A DNA stretch of 64,000 nucleotides. Origin: a virus. The stretch is from the IMG/VR virus record IMGVR_UViG_3300047498_000060, positions 1 through 64,000 of that record; one strand, written 5' to 3'. This document shows positions 1-8,676 of this stretch, piece by piece. The position numbers and the translations under genes were made by a program. Position 1 is the first letter of the stretch. Each line of letters starts with the position of its first letter. The notes beneath the pieces were generated by a model. It did not search any database. It saw nothing but the letters and a program-made list of their open reading frames with translations, and was not told the DNA's origin.

Positions 1-500
1 CCGTTGCGAGTCACCGAATCGGTAGCGGTCGTAAGGATCTCCGCAACGGCCCTCGACAGAACCCCACTATGCGTCACCGAATCGGATGGGGTAGAGAGGA
101 TCTCTGGAATAGCCCGGTAACCGACAAATTGACGGCCAACAGAATCCGTAGGAGTCGCTACAAGTTCCGCAACCACGCGGTAGTCGACAAGCTGCCTAGC
201 GAGTGAGTCAACCGGTACGGTAACGGTCTCGAACAATAGACGCCCATCCGTAGATGCACTCACAACAGAATCGCTAGGTGTCAGTAGCGCCTCCACGCTC
301 GTTCTGCTGAACACGCCTGCACGGGTCAACGCATCCGAAGGCAAAGGCACCGACTCAGGCACGGCACGTGAGCCAGTCGTCACCTTGTCTACGGCGTCGG
401 TAGCCGCGGCAATAGCATCAGCTACCGACCGGTACCCCACCTGCTGCCACTGGGCGGAGTCGACAGGCGTGTCAATCGCCTCACCTAGTAGGCGTTGACT
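1..500 (-). repeat. 63-bp imperfect tandem repeats inside the left-edge gene
   Basis: The sequence gtcaccgaatcgg occurs at 10 and again at 73, and related units continue rightward at about 63-bp spacing with much third-position drift. This is a coding repeat (21 codons), not a satellite or CRISPR. Confidence 0.7.
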
Positions 501-683
501 GGCGACGGCCCGTTGGATCGCGTCAGTGATACCCCCAATCGATTCAGTAAGAACCTGCTGCCCGTTGTAGGTGCGTACAACCGAGTCGATCGGATCAGTG
601 ATCGACTCGGCTATAGACGCTACGTTCGCTACGTTCTCGACGTTCTGAACGTAGAGAAGGAGTGAACCAAGACCGCCGGGCAT
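1..683 (-). CDS. 21-residue tandem-repeat virion protein, 3' end beyond window
   Basis: Open frame from an ATG at 683 to the left edge with no stop, 227 codons visible. After about 60 N-terminal residues (MPGGLGSLLLYVQNVENV...) the protein becomes a series of imperfect 21-residue units, each ending in a DSV-like turn and containing a YRxVxE or SRxVxE core, for example GRQFVGYRAIPEILSTPSDS. At least six units are visible. DNA period is 63 bp, best seen between 10 and 85. It lies 14 bp downstream of the GH5-like appendage gene in the same direction, so a fibre, filament or other extended virion component is likely. No catalytic motif seen. Function is inference; the repeat is seen directly. Confidence 0.75.
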   Translation of the reverse strand, partial: MPGGLGSLLLYVQNVENVANVASIAESITDPIDSVVRTYNGQQVLTESIGGITDAIQRAVASQRLLGEAIDTPVDSAQWQQVGYRSVADAIAAATDAVDKVTTGSRAVPESVPLPSDALTRAGVFSRTSVEALLTPSDSVVSASTDGRLLFETVTVPVDSLARQLVDYRVVAELVATPTDSVGRQFVGYRAIPEILSTPSDSVTHSGVLSRAVAEILTTATDSVTRN

Positions 684-697
684 GGCGGGATCCTACG

Positions 698-2485
698 TCA
701 GACCGCGTTGCCAGAGCTATCGATCCATCCGGTGCCGGACGCACCGAGGGCGTAGATGGGCTGGCCCATCGTGCCGAGCGTCGTGTCGACGAACACGGTC
801 CCGTCGAGAACCCCCGTCGGCCTCGTCGAGCCAGAGCCCGGCGTCATGGTGGCCACCGTCGAAGCCAGCGCGGCCACGCTCGACGCGGCACCCGTAGCAG
901 TCGCCTGCGCAGCTGCCGCGTCGGCGTCCGCCGTGGCGGCGTTCGCGAGCGCCGTGTTGGCCGCGCTCTGCGCCGCACCGGCCGCCGTGCCTGCGGCGGT
1001 GGCGGTCGACTGCGCAGTAGCAGCTGCGGTGCCTGCTGCCGAAGCCGCAGCCTGAGCGGTGGCCGCATTCGCGAGCGCAGTGCTGGCCGTGCTCTGGGCG
1101 GCGGCCGCGTTGGTCACTCCGGTGTTCGCAGTGGCTTGAGCGGCGGCGACTGCGGCCATCGCGACAGCGTGGGCGGCCTGCGCGGGGTCCTGCGCAGTTC
1201 CCTGGAAGAACAACTGGGCGAGCGCCATCTGCGGGCTATCGGTAGCGTACGCGTCGGAGCCGTTCCCCTGGCTCGGGCAGAGGGTGAAGTTGGCGCCGGA
1301 GTACCAGGCTTGCGGGCCGAGAGGCCACCACGCCATGCCGATCATCACGTCCTGGTTCGCGTTGATCAGCTGGAGGAGATCCGCGCACGCCGCGGCCGCG
1401 CCCGCCGTGCTGGCCTGGACACCGAACTCGCTGAGGTGGACGCGGATGCCAGCCGAGCGCGCCGCCGTGATGAGCGGCTGGAGGAGGAACGAGGCGATGA
1501 AGGGAGCGCCCGTGACGGCGCCGCCCGTCGACATCGTCCCCGTGCCGCCCGTGCAGCCCGTCAGCACGTTGCCCGAGATGCCGGTGAAGCTAACCGTCTG
1601 GACGCCGGCCGACGTCGTGATGTTCACGCGACCGGAATTCATCCCGAAGTTCGCCGACCACTCGGTCGCGCTCGCCAGCGTGATCGACGCGTGCGGGAGC
1701 GTGATGCCGTTCATGGCCGCCGCCAGCGTGCTCGTCGGTCCGACGTCGGTGCCGGTGCCGCTCTGGTTCTGGTCCAGGTACAGGTGCGCCGAGATGCACC
1801 AATTGTTTGCGCTGTCCGTGATCGCGAGCACGCCCGTCATGTTGCTGATGGGCGAGGCGTTGATGTCGTACCAGCTCGAGAGCCACTGACTCGCGTTGCT
1901 GAACTGCTCGCCCGGTACCATGATCAGCTGCGTCGCGCCGGCTGCTCGGATCGCCGCGATGGCCGCGTTACAGGAGGCGAACCAGGCGCGCACGTCGCCG
2001 CTCCCGGTGGGGCCTCCTTCGCTGGGCTTGCACGGCTCGTTCGAGAGTCCGTACATCACGAGCGAGTTGTTGGCGTACCGCGACGCGATGCGACCCCAGA
2101 AGTCGGCGAAGGCGGTGTTGGGGACCGCGGCGGTTCCGACGGCGTTGCCTCGGTAGCCGGCGAAGTCGGCGGTGATCGCGCCGTGCGGTTCGACCATCAC
2201 GTACATGCCCTTGCCGGTCGCGTACGCGACGAACGCGTCCATCTGCGCCAGGTAGGTCGCGGAGGCCGCGCTGCCCGACCCGAGCGCCGTGTTGAGCGTG
2301 AGCTGTAGCGCCTCCCATGAGACGAGCAGGCGCATGTAGTTCACGCCCTTTGCGTAGGCGTAGTCGATGTCTTCCGTGCTCGGGAACTGGTAGTTCGTCC
2401 CGCTGACCGGCGGGAGAGTGAGGTAGGAAAAGTTCGCCCCGGGCATGTTGACGCCACGGAGCTGCGGGATGTTCGCTGCGATCAT
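698..2485 (-). CDS. Tail appendage protein with GH5-like glycosidase domain
   Basis: 595 residues. N-terminal start LRGVNMPG, the SNEP motif with the acid Glu at 150, and HLSEFG with the nucleophile Glu at 353 match glycoside hydrolase family 5 (cellulase/mannanase clan), so the protein probably cuts a host surface polysaccharide. Between the two catalytic Glu residues, at about 258-327, sits an extra module (LPHASIT...GCTGGTG...GGAVT) also present near the N-terminus of the 2991-5387 product. Residues 434-548 are an Ala/Thr/Gln-rich helical stalk. The last 40 residues (TGVLDGTVFVDTTL...GWIDSSG) resemble fibre-end domains of many phage tail proteins. Starts inside a duplicated ribosome-binding region. 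Substrate unknown. Confidence 0.82.
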   Translation of the reverse strand: MIAANIPQLRGVNMPGANFSYLTLPPVSGTNYQFPSTEDIDYAYAKGVNYMRLLVSWEALQLTLNTALGSGSAASATYLAQMDAFVAYATGKGMYVMVEPHGAITADFAGYRGNAVGTAAVPNTAFADFWGRIASRYANNSLVMYGLSNEPCKPSEGGPTGSGDVRAWFASCNAAIAAIRAAGATQLIMVPGEQFSNASQWLSSWYDINASPISNMTGVLAITDSANNWCISAHLYLDQNQSGTGTDVGPTSTLAAAMNGITLPHASITLASATEWSANFGMNSGRVNITTSAGVQTVSFTGISGNVLTGCTGGTGTMSTGGAVTGAPFIASFLLQPLITAARSAGIRVHLSEFGVQASTAGAAAACADLLQLINANQDVMIGMAWWPLGPQAWYSGANFTLCPSQGNGSDAYATDSPQMALAQLFFQGTAQDPAQAAHAVAMAAVAAAQATANTGVTNAAAAQSTASTALANAATAQAAASAAGTAAATAQSTATAAGTAAGAAQSAANTALANAATADADAAAAQATATGAASSVAALASTVATMTPGSGSTRPTGVLDGTVFVDTTLGTMGQPIYALGASGTGWIDSSGNAV

Positions 2486-2515
2486 TGGGGTTCCCCTCGG
2501 GTGCTTCGTTGAGTA
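2478..2515. repeat. Direct repeat copy 1: duplicated translation-start region
   Basis: 38 bp nearly identical to 2697-2735 (one G fewer). On the minus strand it holds the tail LLNEAPEG codons, the GAGGGGAA ribosome-binding site and the ATGATCGC start of the GH5-like gene. Confidence 0.85.
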
Positions 2516-2533
2516 TCCTCGTACATTCCCATT

Positions 2534-2704
2534 CTAGCCGCGATCGAATGAGGCGGCGCGAGCGTCACGTTCGCAAGCAGCCATGTATCTCGCCTCGACC
2601 TCGCGTTCGTACTCGTCCATGGCTGACAGAGCGTCGTCGTCAACCCCCATCAAGAAAGTGCCATCTTCAGGAAAGTCGGTCATCACCGGCATCGTGGCGA
2701 TCAT
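2534..2704 (-). CDS. Small acidic hypothetical protein (56 aa)
   Basis: ATG at 2704 overlaps the stop of the upstream 97-residue gene as ATGA, with GAGGGGAA as ribosome-binding site. Product MIATMPVMTDFPEDG..., Asp/Glu-rich with many Ala and Met, no recognised family. The position between two virion genes and the coupled start support a real gene; nothing shows its role. Confidence 0.6.
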   Translation of the reverse strand: MIATMPVMTDFPEDGTFLMGVDDDALSAMDEYEREVEARYMAACERDARAASFDRG

Positions 2705-2735
2705 TGGGGGTTCCCCTCGGGTGCTTCGTTGAGTA
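2697..2735. repeat. Direct repeat copy 2: duplicated translation-start region
   Basis: 39 bp, the partner of 2478-2515. Here it is the 3' end of the 97-residue gene plus the start of the 56-residue gene, so this copy is probably the original. Confidence 0.85.
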
Positions 2736-2994
2736 GCTCGAGCATCGCGTGCCTGATGCCCGTCGTGTCGCCACCACTCTTCTCTGCGGCGCCGAGCGCC
2801 TTCGCGCAGTCGAGCATGGTGGCCTCGCGGACCATCGTCGCCGGGTCGTTGCCGGCGTCGCCCTCGCTCACCCCGAGCGGGTGGTGCGGCTGGTGGATGA
2901 CCGCGAGGCCGTCTGCCGTCGCGCCGTGGTAGCGGTACACGTGCCCACTGAAGTGCAGGTAGAGCGAGCCGACCTTCAGATCTTCGAGCTTCAT
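2701..2994 (-). CDS. Hypothetical protein (97 aa)
   Basis: Starts MKLEDLKVGSLYLHFSGHVY, which looks like a small beta-barrel opening, followed by a helical second half. ATG overlaps the stop of the 798-residue appendage gene as ATGA and its own stop overlaps the next start, so it is translated in series with the appendage genes. No family recognised; a chaperone or small virion part is possible but not shown. Confidence 0.7.
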   Translation of the reverse strand: MKLEDLKVGSLYLHFSGHVYRYHGATADGLAVIHQPHHPLGVSEGDAGNDPATMVREATMLDCAKALGAAEKSGGDTTGIRHAMLELLNEAPEGNPQ

Positions 2995-5387
2995 TCGAGC
3001 ACCCCTGGGAGCTTCATCATGCCGCGCACCGTGCCGGTCGCCGCGCCCGACAGGACCTTGACCGCGACGACCGCGAACTGCCCGTAGGGCACTACCAGGA
3101 GCGGCGCCTGCGAGGCGTAGATGTACGGCCCGCCCGTAAAGAGCGTGCCCACCGCCGCCAACGCGGGGGCCGTGAAGAAGCCGAAGAAGACCTCCTCGTA
3201 GATCGTCGCGGTGCCGAGGTTTGTCCCGCTCGTCCTCAGCAGGTAGACCCCGAGCACCGTCGCCGTCCCGCCCAGCGCCACCGACACGAACGGAGCGGGG
3301 AGGAACGCGTCGCTCACGTTGAGCGTGTACCCGAGCGGCGGCGCCTTCGCGAAGAGCGGGTACGCCTGCTCGGCGCCGACCACCATCGCGAACGCGTACT
3401 CTCCGTCAAGGGTGGAGTAGACCGGCGTCGCCGCAGAGAGCGCGTTCGCCGTGGACGGCGCGGTGTTGACCGCAAAGTTCGAGGTCGACGCCTGGGCGAC
3501 GACGTCCCAGCCCGCGCTCTTGCCGGCGCCCGCGAGCTGCTGGATCCAGGTCTTGTTGAGCAACCACTCCGTCTGGAAGACGGCGAGCTGCGCGATCTTC
3601 ATCTGCGGTGCCGCGCCCGCGACGCCGCTCGTGTAGACGCGGGCGAACACCGGGGCGTGGGTGACGTTGGTGGAGCCCATGAGCGGGCTGCCGATCGGGA
3701 GCTGGATCTGCGTATCTAGGAGCGGAGCCGCCGACGCGTCCGCGCTCGACATGATCTGGATCCGCGCCTGCCCGTCCTCGATCCACAGGTTGATCAGGTA
3801 GTAGGTCGTCGTGACGAGCGTGGCGGTCGTGCCGCCCGTGGTCTCGGTGCCGTTGTACTGCACGACGATCTTGCCGACCGCGCTCACGCTAACACGGAGG
3901 TAGGCGGGGGCGTTTGCCGGGACGGCCGTGGTCGTTGCTGGTGCGCCGAAGCCGATCTCGCAGAACGCGTTCGTGGTCTGCGAGATGAGCACCTTCGCCT
4001 GGAGGAAGAGCGGCGCCTGGTTGCGACCGAAGGCGAACTGCTTCTGCGACGTGAGGATCGCGTAGTTGCCGGACGCGGTCGCGCTCGCCGCGTTGAGCGT
4101 GATCAGCCCCGACGCCTGTGTGATCGTCATCCCGCTGACCGCCGTGGTCCAGCGCGACGGGTCGACGACGGAGGGGCCGACGTCGACCGACTCGTCGAAC
4201 AAGATCGTCTTGTTCGGGAGGATCAGGCTCCCCATGCGGTGCGCGCGGAGGATGCGGCCCTGCCCGGCGCTCTGCCCCATCACCGCGAGACCGTCCGCGG
4301 TGCCGGGAGTCAGCGCGGCCCGGTCCGCCTGCACGCCCGTCGCGAGGGCGAAGAACTGCACGCCGGTCGACGAGCCGAGGATCTTCCGCACGTTCGATCC
4401 ATCGGAGAGACCCATCTGGACCGGGCTAGACGTGCCGATCGCCGAGCCTGCCGCAACCGGGCCGACGATGATTGTGTTGTTGGACCCGTCAGAGTTGAGG
4501 TAGGCGTCCTTGGTGTTCGTCCAGAGGTCGACGCCGCCGAACGACGGGGAGGTGCCGGTGATCGTCCACGTGACGAGGAGCGCGCCGGTCTGAGAGAGGA
4601 CCTGCGCGTATTGCGTGTGGTTGGTCGACGTGAACGGCCCCATCGTGGCCGAGTTGCCCGGAGCGGTCATCAGCGTCACGCCGTCGACCGCGTCGACCTC
4701 GGCGATCGTCAGCGTGAGCGACGGGGTGGTGCCCGACACCGTGCCGTTGATCGTGAAGCCGAGGAGGCAGATGTCTCGGCCGACGTTCGGGATCAGAAAG
4801 GTGCCGGTCGCGGTGAGCGTCGCCCGGTTCTGAATGATCGTGATGTCGGCGCCGGGGTTCGTCTTGCCGAGAACGTTCGTCCCCGCGGGCAGAGGGCTCG
4901 ACGGGTGAAGCCCCACAGGAACGGAAACCTCTGCGGCTGTTGTCGCTGTCGACGCTGCTGTGAGTAGAAGAGCGCGCGTGCCGTCGGAGATGCTCGCCGG
5001 CATCGGATTGGCCGCAGTAAGCGGAGCTCCTGGTGCGTTCGCAGCCCCTGTGTAGATCTTGCTCGCGGGCATCTTCAGGGGTGCGTTCGTGACCGCACCT
5101 CCGAGCGACATAAGTCCCGTACCACCAGAGCAGCCACTGAAGACTGCGCCCGCAACCGACGTGTACGTGACCGTCTGTACGCCAGCGCCCGTCGTGACGT
5201 AGATCGTCCCCGAAGGGGGCACATTCGCCGCGACTGGAAGACTTACCGTGATCGACGCCTGCGGGAGCGACAGCCCTGCAGATGCCGCCGCTATCGTGGG
5301 CGCAATGCCCTGTGCCGCAAGCGAGATATCTTCGTCGAAGACGACATCCCCGCCCACGCCAGGGTTGAGCAGTGTGCCGTCAGCCAT
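2991..5387 (-). CDS. Large virion/tail appendage protein (798 aa)
   Basis: Residues about 38-103 carry the same LPQASIT...GCSGGTG...GGAVT module that interrupts the GH5 domain of the downstream gene. Residues about 400-560 (DPSRWTT...GNYAILTSQ...FLQAKVLIS...CEIGFG...LINLWIEDG) have the alternating strands of a concanavalin-like lectin/glucanase fold, common in receptor-binding proteins. The rest is Ser/Thr/Ala-rich beta sequence typical of phage appendages. Coupled to the 97-residue gene by ATGA. Probable role: host-surface binding or baseplate decoration. The fold assignment is from sequence pattern only. Confidence 0.75.
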   Translation of the reverse strand: MADGTLLNPGVGGDVVFDEDISLAAQGIAPTIAAASAGLSLPQASITVSLPVAANVPPSGTIYVTTGAGVQTVTYTSVAGAVFSGCSGGTGLMSLGGAVTNAPLKMPASKIYTGAANAPGAPLTAANPMPASISDGTRALLLTAASTATTAAEVSVPVGLHPSSPLPAGTNVLGKTNPGADITIIQNRATLTATGTFLIPNVGRDICLLGFTINGTVSGTTPSLTLTIAEVDAVDGVTLMTAPGNSATMGPFTSTNHTQYAQVLSQTGALLVTWTITGTSPSFGGVDLWTNTKDAYLNSDGSNNTIIVGPVAAGSAIGTSSPVQMGLSDGSNVRKILGSSTGVQFFALATGVQADRAALTPGTADGLAVMGQSAGQGRILRAHRMGSLILPNKTILFDESVDVGPSVVDPSRWTTAVSGMTITQASGLITLNAASATASGNYAILTSQKQFAFGRNQAPLFLQAKVLISQTTNAFCEIGFGAPATTTAVPANAPAYLRVSVSAVGKIVVQYNGTETTGGTTATLVTTTYYLINLWIEDGQARIQIMSSADASAAPLLDTQIQLPIGSPLMGSTNVTHAPVFARVYTSGVAGAAPQMKIAQLAVFQTEWLLNKTWIQQLAGAGKSAGWDVVAQASTSNFAVNTAPSTANALSAATPVYSTLDGEYAFAMVVGAEQAYPLFAKAPPLGYTLNVSDAFLPAPFVSVALGGTATVLGVYLLRTSGTNLGTATIYEEVFFGFFTAPALAAVGTLFTGGPYIYASQAPLLVVPYGQFAVVAVKVLSGAATGTVRGMMKLPGVLE

Positions 5388-5390
5388 GAC

Positions 5391-5489
5391 TCAATGTACC
5401 GCCTTTCTCTTACCGGCGGAAACCTTCGCTGCCCAGGCTGCGCGAACAGCCTCGGTTCGGGCAGATGCGGATGATGTTGCCCGGGTCAT
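5391..5489 (-). CDS. Possible 32-residue basic peptide
   Basis: ATG at 5489 follows a good GGGAGGT ribosome-binding site. Product MTRATSSASARTEAVRAAWA... ends 4 bp before the ATG of the 798-residue gene. A perfect 6-bp stem (ccttc/gaagg core, 5498-5512) overlaps the ribosome-binding site and could modulate it. May be a leader peptide or a leftover of a basic NUMOD-like segment. Weak because it is so short. Confidence 0.4.
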   Translation of the reverse strand: MTRATSSASARTEAVRAAWAAKVSAGKRKAVH

Positions 5490-5529
5490 CCGTACCTCCC
5501 TTCAAAGAAGGGTGTTGGCGTTTTGGGGC

Positions 5530-6399
5530 CTAGATCGTTACGGTCACGGTATTCTGTAGCGTATCTCCGCTCACCAACGTCGGAGGGCTAGGCTCCGCAG
5601 ACTCGAAGGGGAAAACACCTCCGTAGTTCGGAGAGCCGAGGATGGTCGCAGCTCCGGACTGCCCCTCGTTGTTGATGGTCTGTGTCGCGGTTGCCGTCCA
5701 GAGGTGAACCAGCGTGTAGGTCGAAGCCGCTGCTGTGTGGGCGTACGTCCCAACTGCGCGAGCAAAGCCTCCCGTCGTGAGCTCCGCTCCCTGGGTGTTG
5801 AGCGAGTTGTCCGCCGTCGAGGGCGTGAACACCGAGGCAGACAAGCACATCCATGCCGCGGGGTTCTGGCCCGGGAGGATGATGTACGGCGCCGTTGCAG
5901 CAGGCGTCGTGCCCGCCGCGCCAGCAGAGCTCGCCCCGTTGTACCACTGGTCGACTGTGAGCACGGTCGATGTGTTCGACGTGATGACGCCGTACACCAT
6001 GACGGTCGTCGAGATCCAACAGACAACAAGCTGTCCTGCGAGACCCTGCCCTACCGTCGGAAAGGCCGCGCCGGCGTTCGTAAGCGAGGTGGCTGATGCG
6101 GCCGTCGCTGCGCCCACCGCCGTGGCAAACGCGAAGGCCGGGCCCATTCCCATCGCCTTGGCGAGCCAATCAAAGGCGTTGGTGTACCCAACTGCCGTAG
6201 TTGTGGTGAGATTGTGGCGCCAGCCCGAAGAGCTCTTGCGCGTTTTCCCATTTCGACCCGGCGAGACGCTGGTGAGCCAGTGCGAGTGCTTGTCCGAGTG
6301 CTTGACCGCCCTCGAGGCCGCGCGAATGGCAGCAGAGACCGAGCGTGGTGCGCGTGCCGAAGAACGACCAGCTGCGGACTTGACGAGATGCTTTCTCAC
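5530..6399 (-). CDS. Virion structural protein (289 aa)
   Basis: The open frame extends further upstream, but that part lies inside the 219-residue gene. The GTG at 6399 overlaps that gene's stop as GTGA and is the sensible start. Basic N-terminal 65 residues, an Ala/Thr-rich middle, then LSASVFTPSTADNSLN... GGFARAVGTYAHT, a pattern seen in many phage tail-appendage or fibre-associated proteins. Sits in the appendage operon. Role inferred from pattern and position. Confidence 0.65.
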   Translation of the reverse strand: MRKHLVKSAAGRSSARAPRSVSAAIRAASRAVKHSDKHSHWLTSVSPGRNGKTRKSSSGWRHNLTTTTAVGYTNAFDWLAKAMGMGPAFAFATAVGAATAASATSLTNAGAAFPTVGQGLAGQLVVCWISTTVMVYGVITSNTSTVLTVDQWYNGASSAGAAGTTPAATAPYIILPGQNPAAWMCLSASVFTPSTADNSLNTQGAELTTGGFARAVGTYAHTAAASTYTLVHLWTATATQTINNEGQSGAATILGSPNYGGVFPFESAEPSPPTLVSGDTLQNTVTVTI

Positions 6400-7055
6400 G
6401 GCGACACCGCCTTCACCTTGAAGTGCTTGGAGAGATGGGCGATGTGGTCCTTCACCGTCGAGGGCTGAAGATAGGCCGCGACGTGCGCCTCGACTTCGGA
6501 CGGGTCGATGTTGGGAACGTCGACTGTCTCGGTGCCCTCGTGGTGCCCGCAGATCGCGCACTGCGGGGCGACCTTGAGGACCTTGGCATCCAGCCCCTCG
6601 CCAACGCGGAACTCGTCCGAGTAGGCGTGAGTGCTGGCCGTCTTGCACGCTTCTACGCGCGCGGTCTCTGAGACGGTATGGGGCGCGAGCATCGCGCGGA
6701 TCATGCTCTCGTCCGGGCCGTCGTCGTGCACCTCAAAGCCCTGAATCCAGGTGCGGTGTGCCTGATGAGGCATCACGTTCTCGCTCAGATAGAACGCGAC
6801 CGCCTCGGTGCGAGTCAGCGTACGACCACCCTCGGGACGGCACTTCTCGTGGATGATCTTCGCGATGACCTGTTCCTCGGGGAGCTGGACCGTGGTGACA
6901 GTCCCGCCCCGGGGTGCCTTGGTCACCTTCATCAAGTAGCCGCCAACGGCGTTGGGCTTCACCCTCTCCGCGGCAATGTCTTGAGGCGTCACCGGGGTGC
7001 CGACCGGTACGGGTTCCCAGTCGTAGAACTTGCTGATCTTCACCGCGATGTGCAT
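6396..7055 (-). CDS. Conserved-looking hypothetical protein (219 aa)
   Basis: MHIAVKISKFYDWEPVPVG... has one CAICGHHEG half zinc site near residue 160 and otherwise mixed alpha/beta sequence. Stop overlaps the GTG of the next virion gene. No family recognised. Context suggests a function in virion assembly rather than DNA metabolism. Confidence 0.7.
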   Translation of the reverse strand: MHIAVKISKFYDWEPVPVGTPVTPQDIAAERVKPNAVGGYLMKVTKAPRGGTVTTVQLPEEQVIAKIIHEKCRPEGGRTLTRTEAVAFYLSENVMPHQAHRTWIQGFEVHDDGPDESMIRAMLAPHTVSETARVEACKTASTHAYSDEFRVGEGLDAKVLKVAPQCAICGHHEGTETVDVPNIDPSEVEAHVAAYLQPSTVKDHIAHLSKHFKVKAVSP

Positions 7056-7112
7056 GCGCTTGCCTCTCGTGCTGAGCTTACCGCGCAGCGCGCAAGTAAG
7101 GGAACCGGCTCA

Positions 7113-7871
7113 CTAGGGGTGCCAGTGCTGGAGAAGGTACGTGGCCGCAGCGCCGAGCAGACCCAGGACGCCAACCGTGGTGCCGATGATGAACGTCCAC
7201 TTCTTGCGGAACGCATCTGCTTCCGCCAGCTCGTCGTCACGCTCTTGACGCTGCTGCAGGAGCAGGTCGCCGCGCGCACGCTCTGCTGCTTCACGCTCGG
7301 AAGCAATACGCTGGCTCTCTTCGATCTGTTTCTTCAAGGTCTCGATGACCTCGAGCGGCACCGTAAAGTTGGAGCCCGTCGGGCTCCGGTTCTCCGGCAC
7401 CACCACCGGAGGAGCGGGAGGGGGCACGGAGAGGATCACCGGTGCAGGCACGGCCTTGAGTGTCCCAGAGACTGTTCTCTTGGCCTTCACGTAGAGCGCC
7501 GGGTTGTCCTCGAGCATCTGCTGGACGAACTTCCGCGTCGTGATGGCCTCTTGCTTTGCCGCGCTCGCCTCACCGAACGCCTTGCCGGCCATCTCGAAGG
7601 CCTCGGCTGACGCGTTCGCGGAGCGATGCGAGTGCACCGCGGACATCCGGGCATACCACGCCGGGTCTTTGCCCGGAGGGATGGCATCCATTGCGCGCTT
7701 CAAGGACTCGTCCATGGCCTCGGCTCGCTCATCAATGACAGTTCGACGCGTCGGGACTTCCGTCGCCCCCAAGGGCGGAGGGCGCAGAGGAGTTATGGTC
7801 GGCACGGGGGCTCCCTCGGCAGCAGGAACATGGCCTGGAGGTGACACGCGAAACTCGGCGGGGTCGTGCAT
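7113..7871 (-). CDS. Tail-anchored membrane protein with coiled coil (252 aa)
   Basis: Good GGAGG ribosome-binding site before ATG 7871. Pro-rich first 45 residues, long charged helical region (LKKQIEESQRIASEREAAER), then one C-terminal membrane span (FIIGTTVGVLGLLGAAATYL) and a four-residue tail. This topology would put most of the protein in the cytoplasm. It could serve in lysis (a holin-like or XhlA-like anchor) or host-membrane takeover. It lies between virion genes, with 57-bp gaps on both sides and no clear terminator. Confidence 0.65.
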   Translation of the reverse strand: MHDPAEFRVSPPGHVPAAEGAPVPTITPLRPPPLGATEVPTRRTVIDERAEAMDESLKRAMDAIPPGKDPAWYARMSAVHSHRSANASAEAFEMAGKAFGEASAAKQEAITTRKFVQQMLEDNPALYVKAKRTVSGTLKAVPAPVILSVPPPAPPVVVPENRSPTGSNFTVPLEVIETLKKQIEESQRIASEREAAERARGDLLLQQRQERDDELAEADAFRKKWTFIIGTTVGVLGLLGAAATYLLQHWHP

Positions 7872-7929
7872 GAAGCCTCCAGCTCCCCACTAGGCTACCA
7901 CGTGGGTCAATGTTCCCGTCAAATCCACC

Positions 7930-8676
7930 TCAAAAGCCGCCGATCGAAGCTAGGTACGCTTCCAGTCCCGAAGGAGCCAACACGGAGGGGTAGACGACGA
8001 GGAACTGAAGTCGGATGATCGAGTTCTGTCCCCCCAGGTAGATCGCACTCGTGACATCGTCGATTGGGCCACCCGATGTGACCAACGTGGCCGCCACCCC
8101 GTCAAGGGACACCTGCGAATGGCCGGCTCCAGCATCGAACGAGGCGACGAGGTAGTGAGGGGCTGACGCGCTGCCGGGCGCCCCGGTCTGTTGGTTGTAA
8201 TAGTAGCCGTGGGCCCCGCCGTAAATGTAGTGGCCGGCCATGACCTTCGTGGGGTCAGTCGAGTTGAGCGCGGTCGTCACGCCCCAATACTGGAATCCGG
8301 GGGCGTCGCTGATCAGCTCGGGCGAGCTGGCGGTCAGGGAGGCTTGCTGGTGCGAGCCGTCATACTGGAAGACCGCGCCGACCGTGTAGGCCGAGTTGAG
8401 GATGATCGTGCTGATGGGCGTCCCGGCTAGCGTCGTCATCGGGGACGCCGAGAGTGCAAGCGCCGCGTTCCCGTTGATCGTTCCCATCGACGCGCCTGAA
8501 CCGTTCGTGAACACGAGCGAATGAGGCCCCTGGTCGTGCCACGTTGCGGCTCCACCGACGACTGTCAGCCCGGTGTCCGCTGAGAGCAGCAGCGAGTAAC
8601 CGCCAGGAAGAGTAGGCGTAGGAGAGGTAGAACCCCCTACCGTCGCAAAGCCACCAAGCCAGGAAGGAGGACTCAC
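7930..8676 (-). CDS. LamG/concanavalin-like virion protein (248 aa)
   Basis: The GTG at 8676 overlaps the stop of the upstream gene (GTGA) and is chosen over the longer open frame. After a short linker (MSPPSWLGGF...PTPTLPGG) come strands typical of a laminin-G/concanavalin jelly roll: WHDQGPHSLVF, AYTVGAVFQYDG, HYLVASFDAGAGHSQVSLDG, AIYLGGQNSIIRLQFLVVY. Such domains in phages usually bind glycans on the receptor-binding apparatus. Part of the appendage operon. Confidence 0.72.
   Translation of the reverse strand: MSPPSWLGGFATVGGSTSPTPTLPGGYSLLLSADTGLTVVGGAATWHDQGPHSLVFTNGSGASMGTINGNAALALSASPMTTLAGTPISTIILNSAYTVGAVFQYDGSHQQASLTASSPELISDAPGFQYWGVTTALNSTDPTKVMAGHYIYGGAHGYYYNQQTGAPGSASAPHYLVASFDAGAGHSQVSLDGVAATLVTSGGPIDDVTSAIYLGGQNSIIRLQFLVVYPSVLAPSGLEAYLASIGGF

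Noticed and set aside
1-130. CRISPR-like direct repeats at the left edge
   Set aside because: Period is 63 bp, imperfect, with third-codon drift and an open reading frame through it; it is a coding repeat.
662-2308. 548-codon plus-strand ORF opposite the GH5-like gene
   Set aside because: Arg-rich, low-complexity translation typical of the antisense of a GC-rich gene; the minus frame has catalytic motifs and a ribosome-binding site.
5498-5512. Hairpin ccc-ttc/gaa-ggg as a terminator
   Set aside because: Only 6 bp with no T run on either strand; it overlaps a ribosome-binding site instead.
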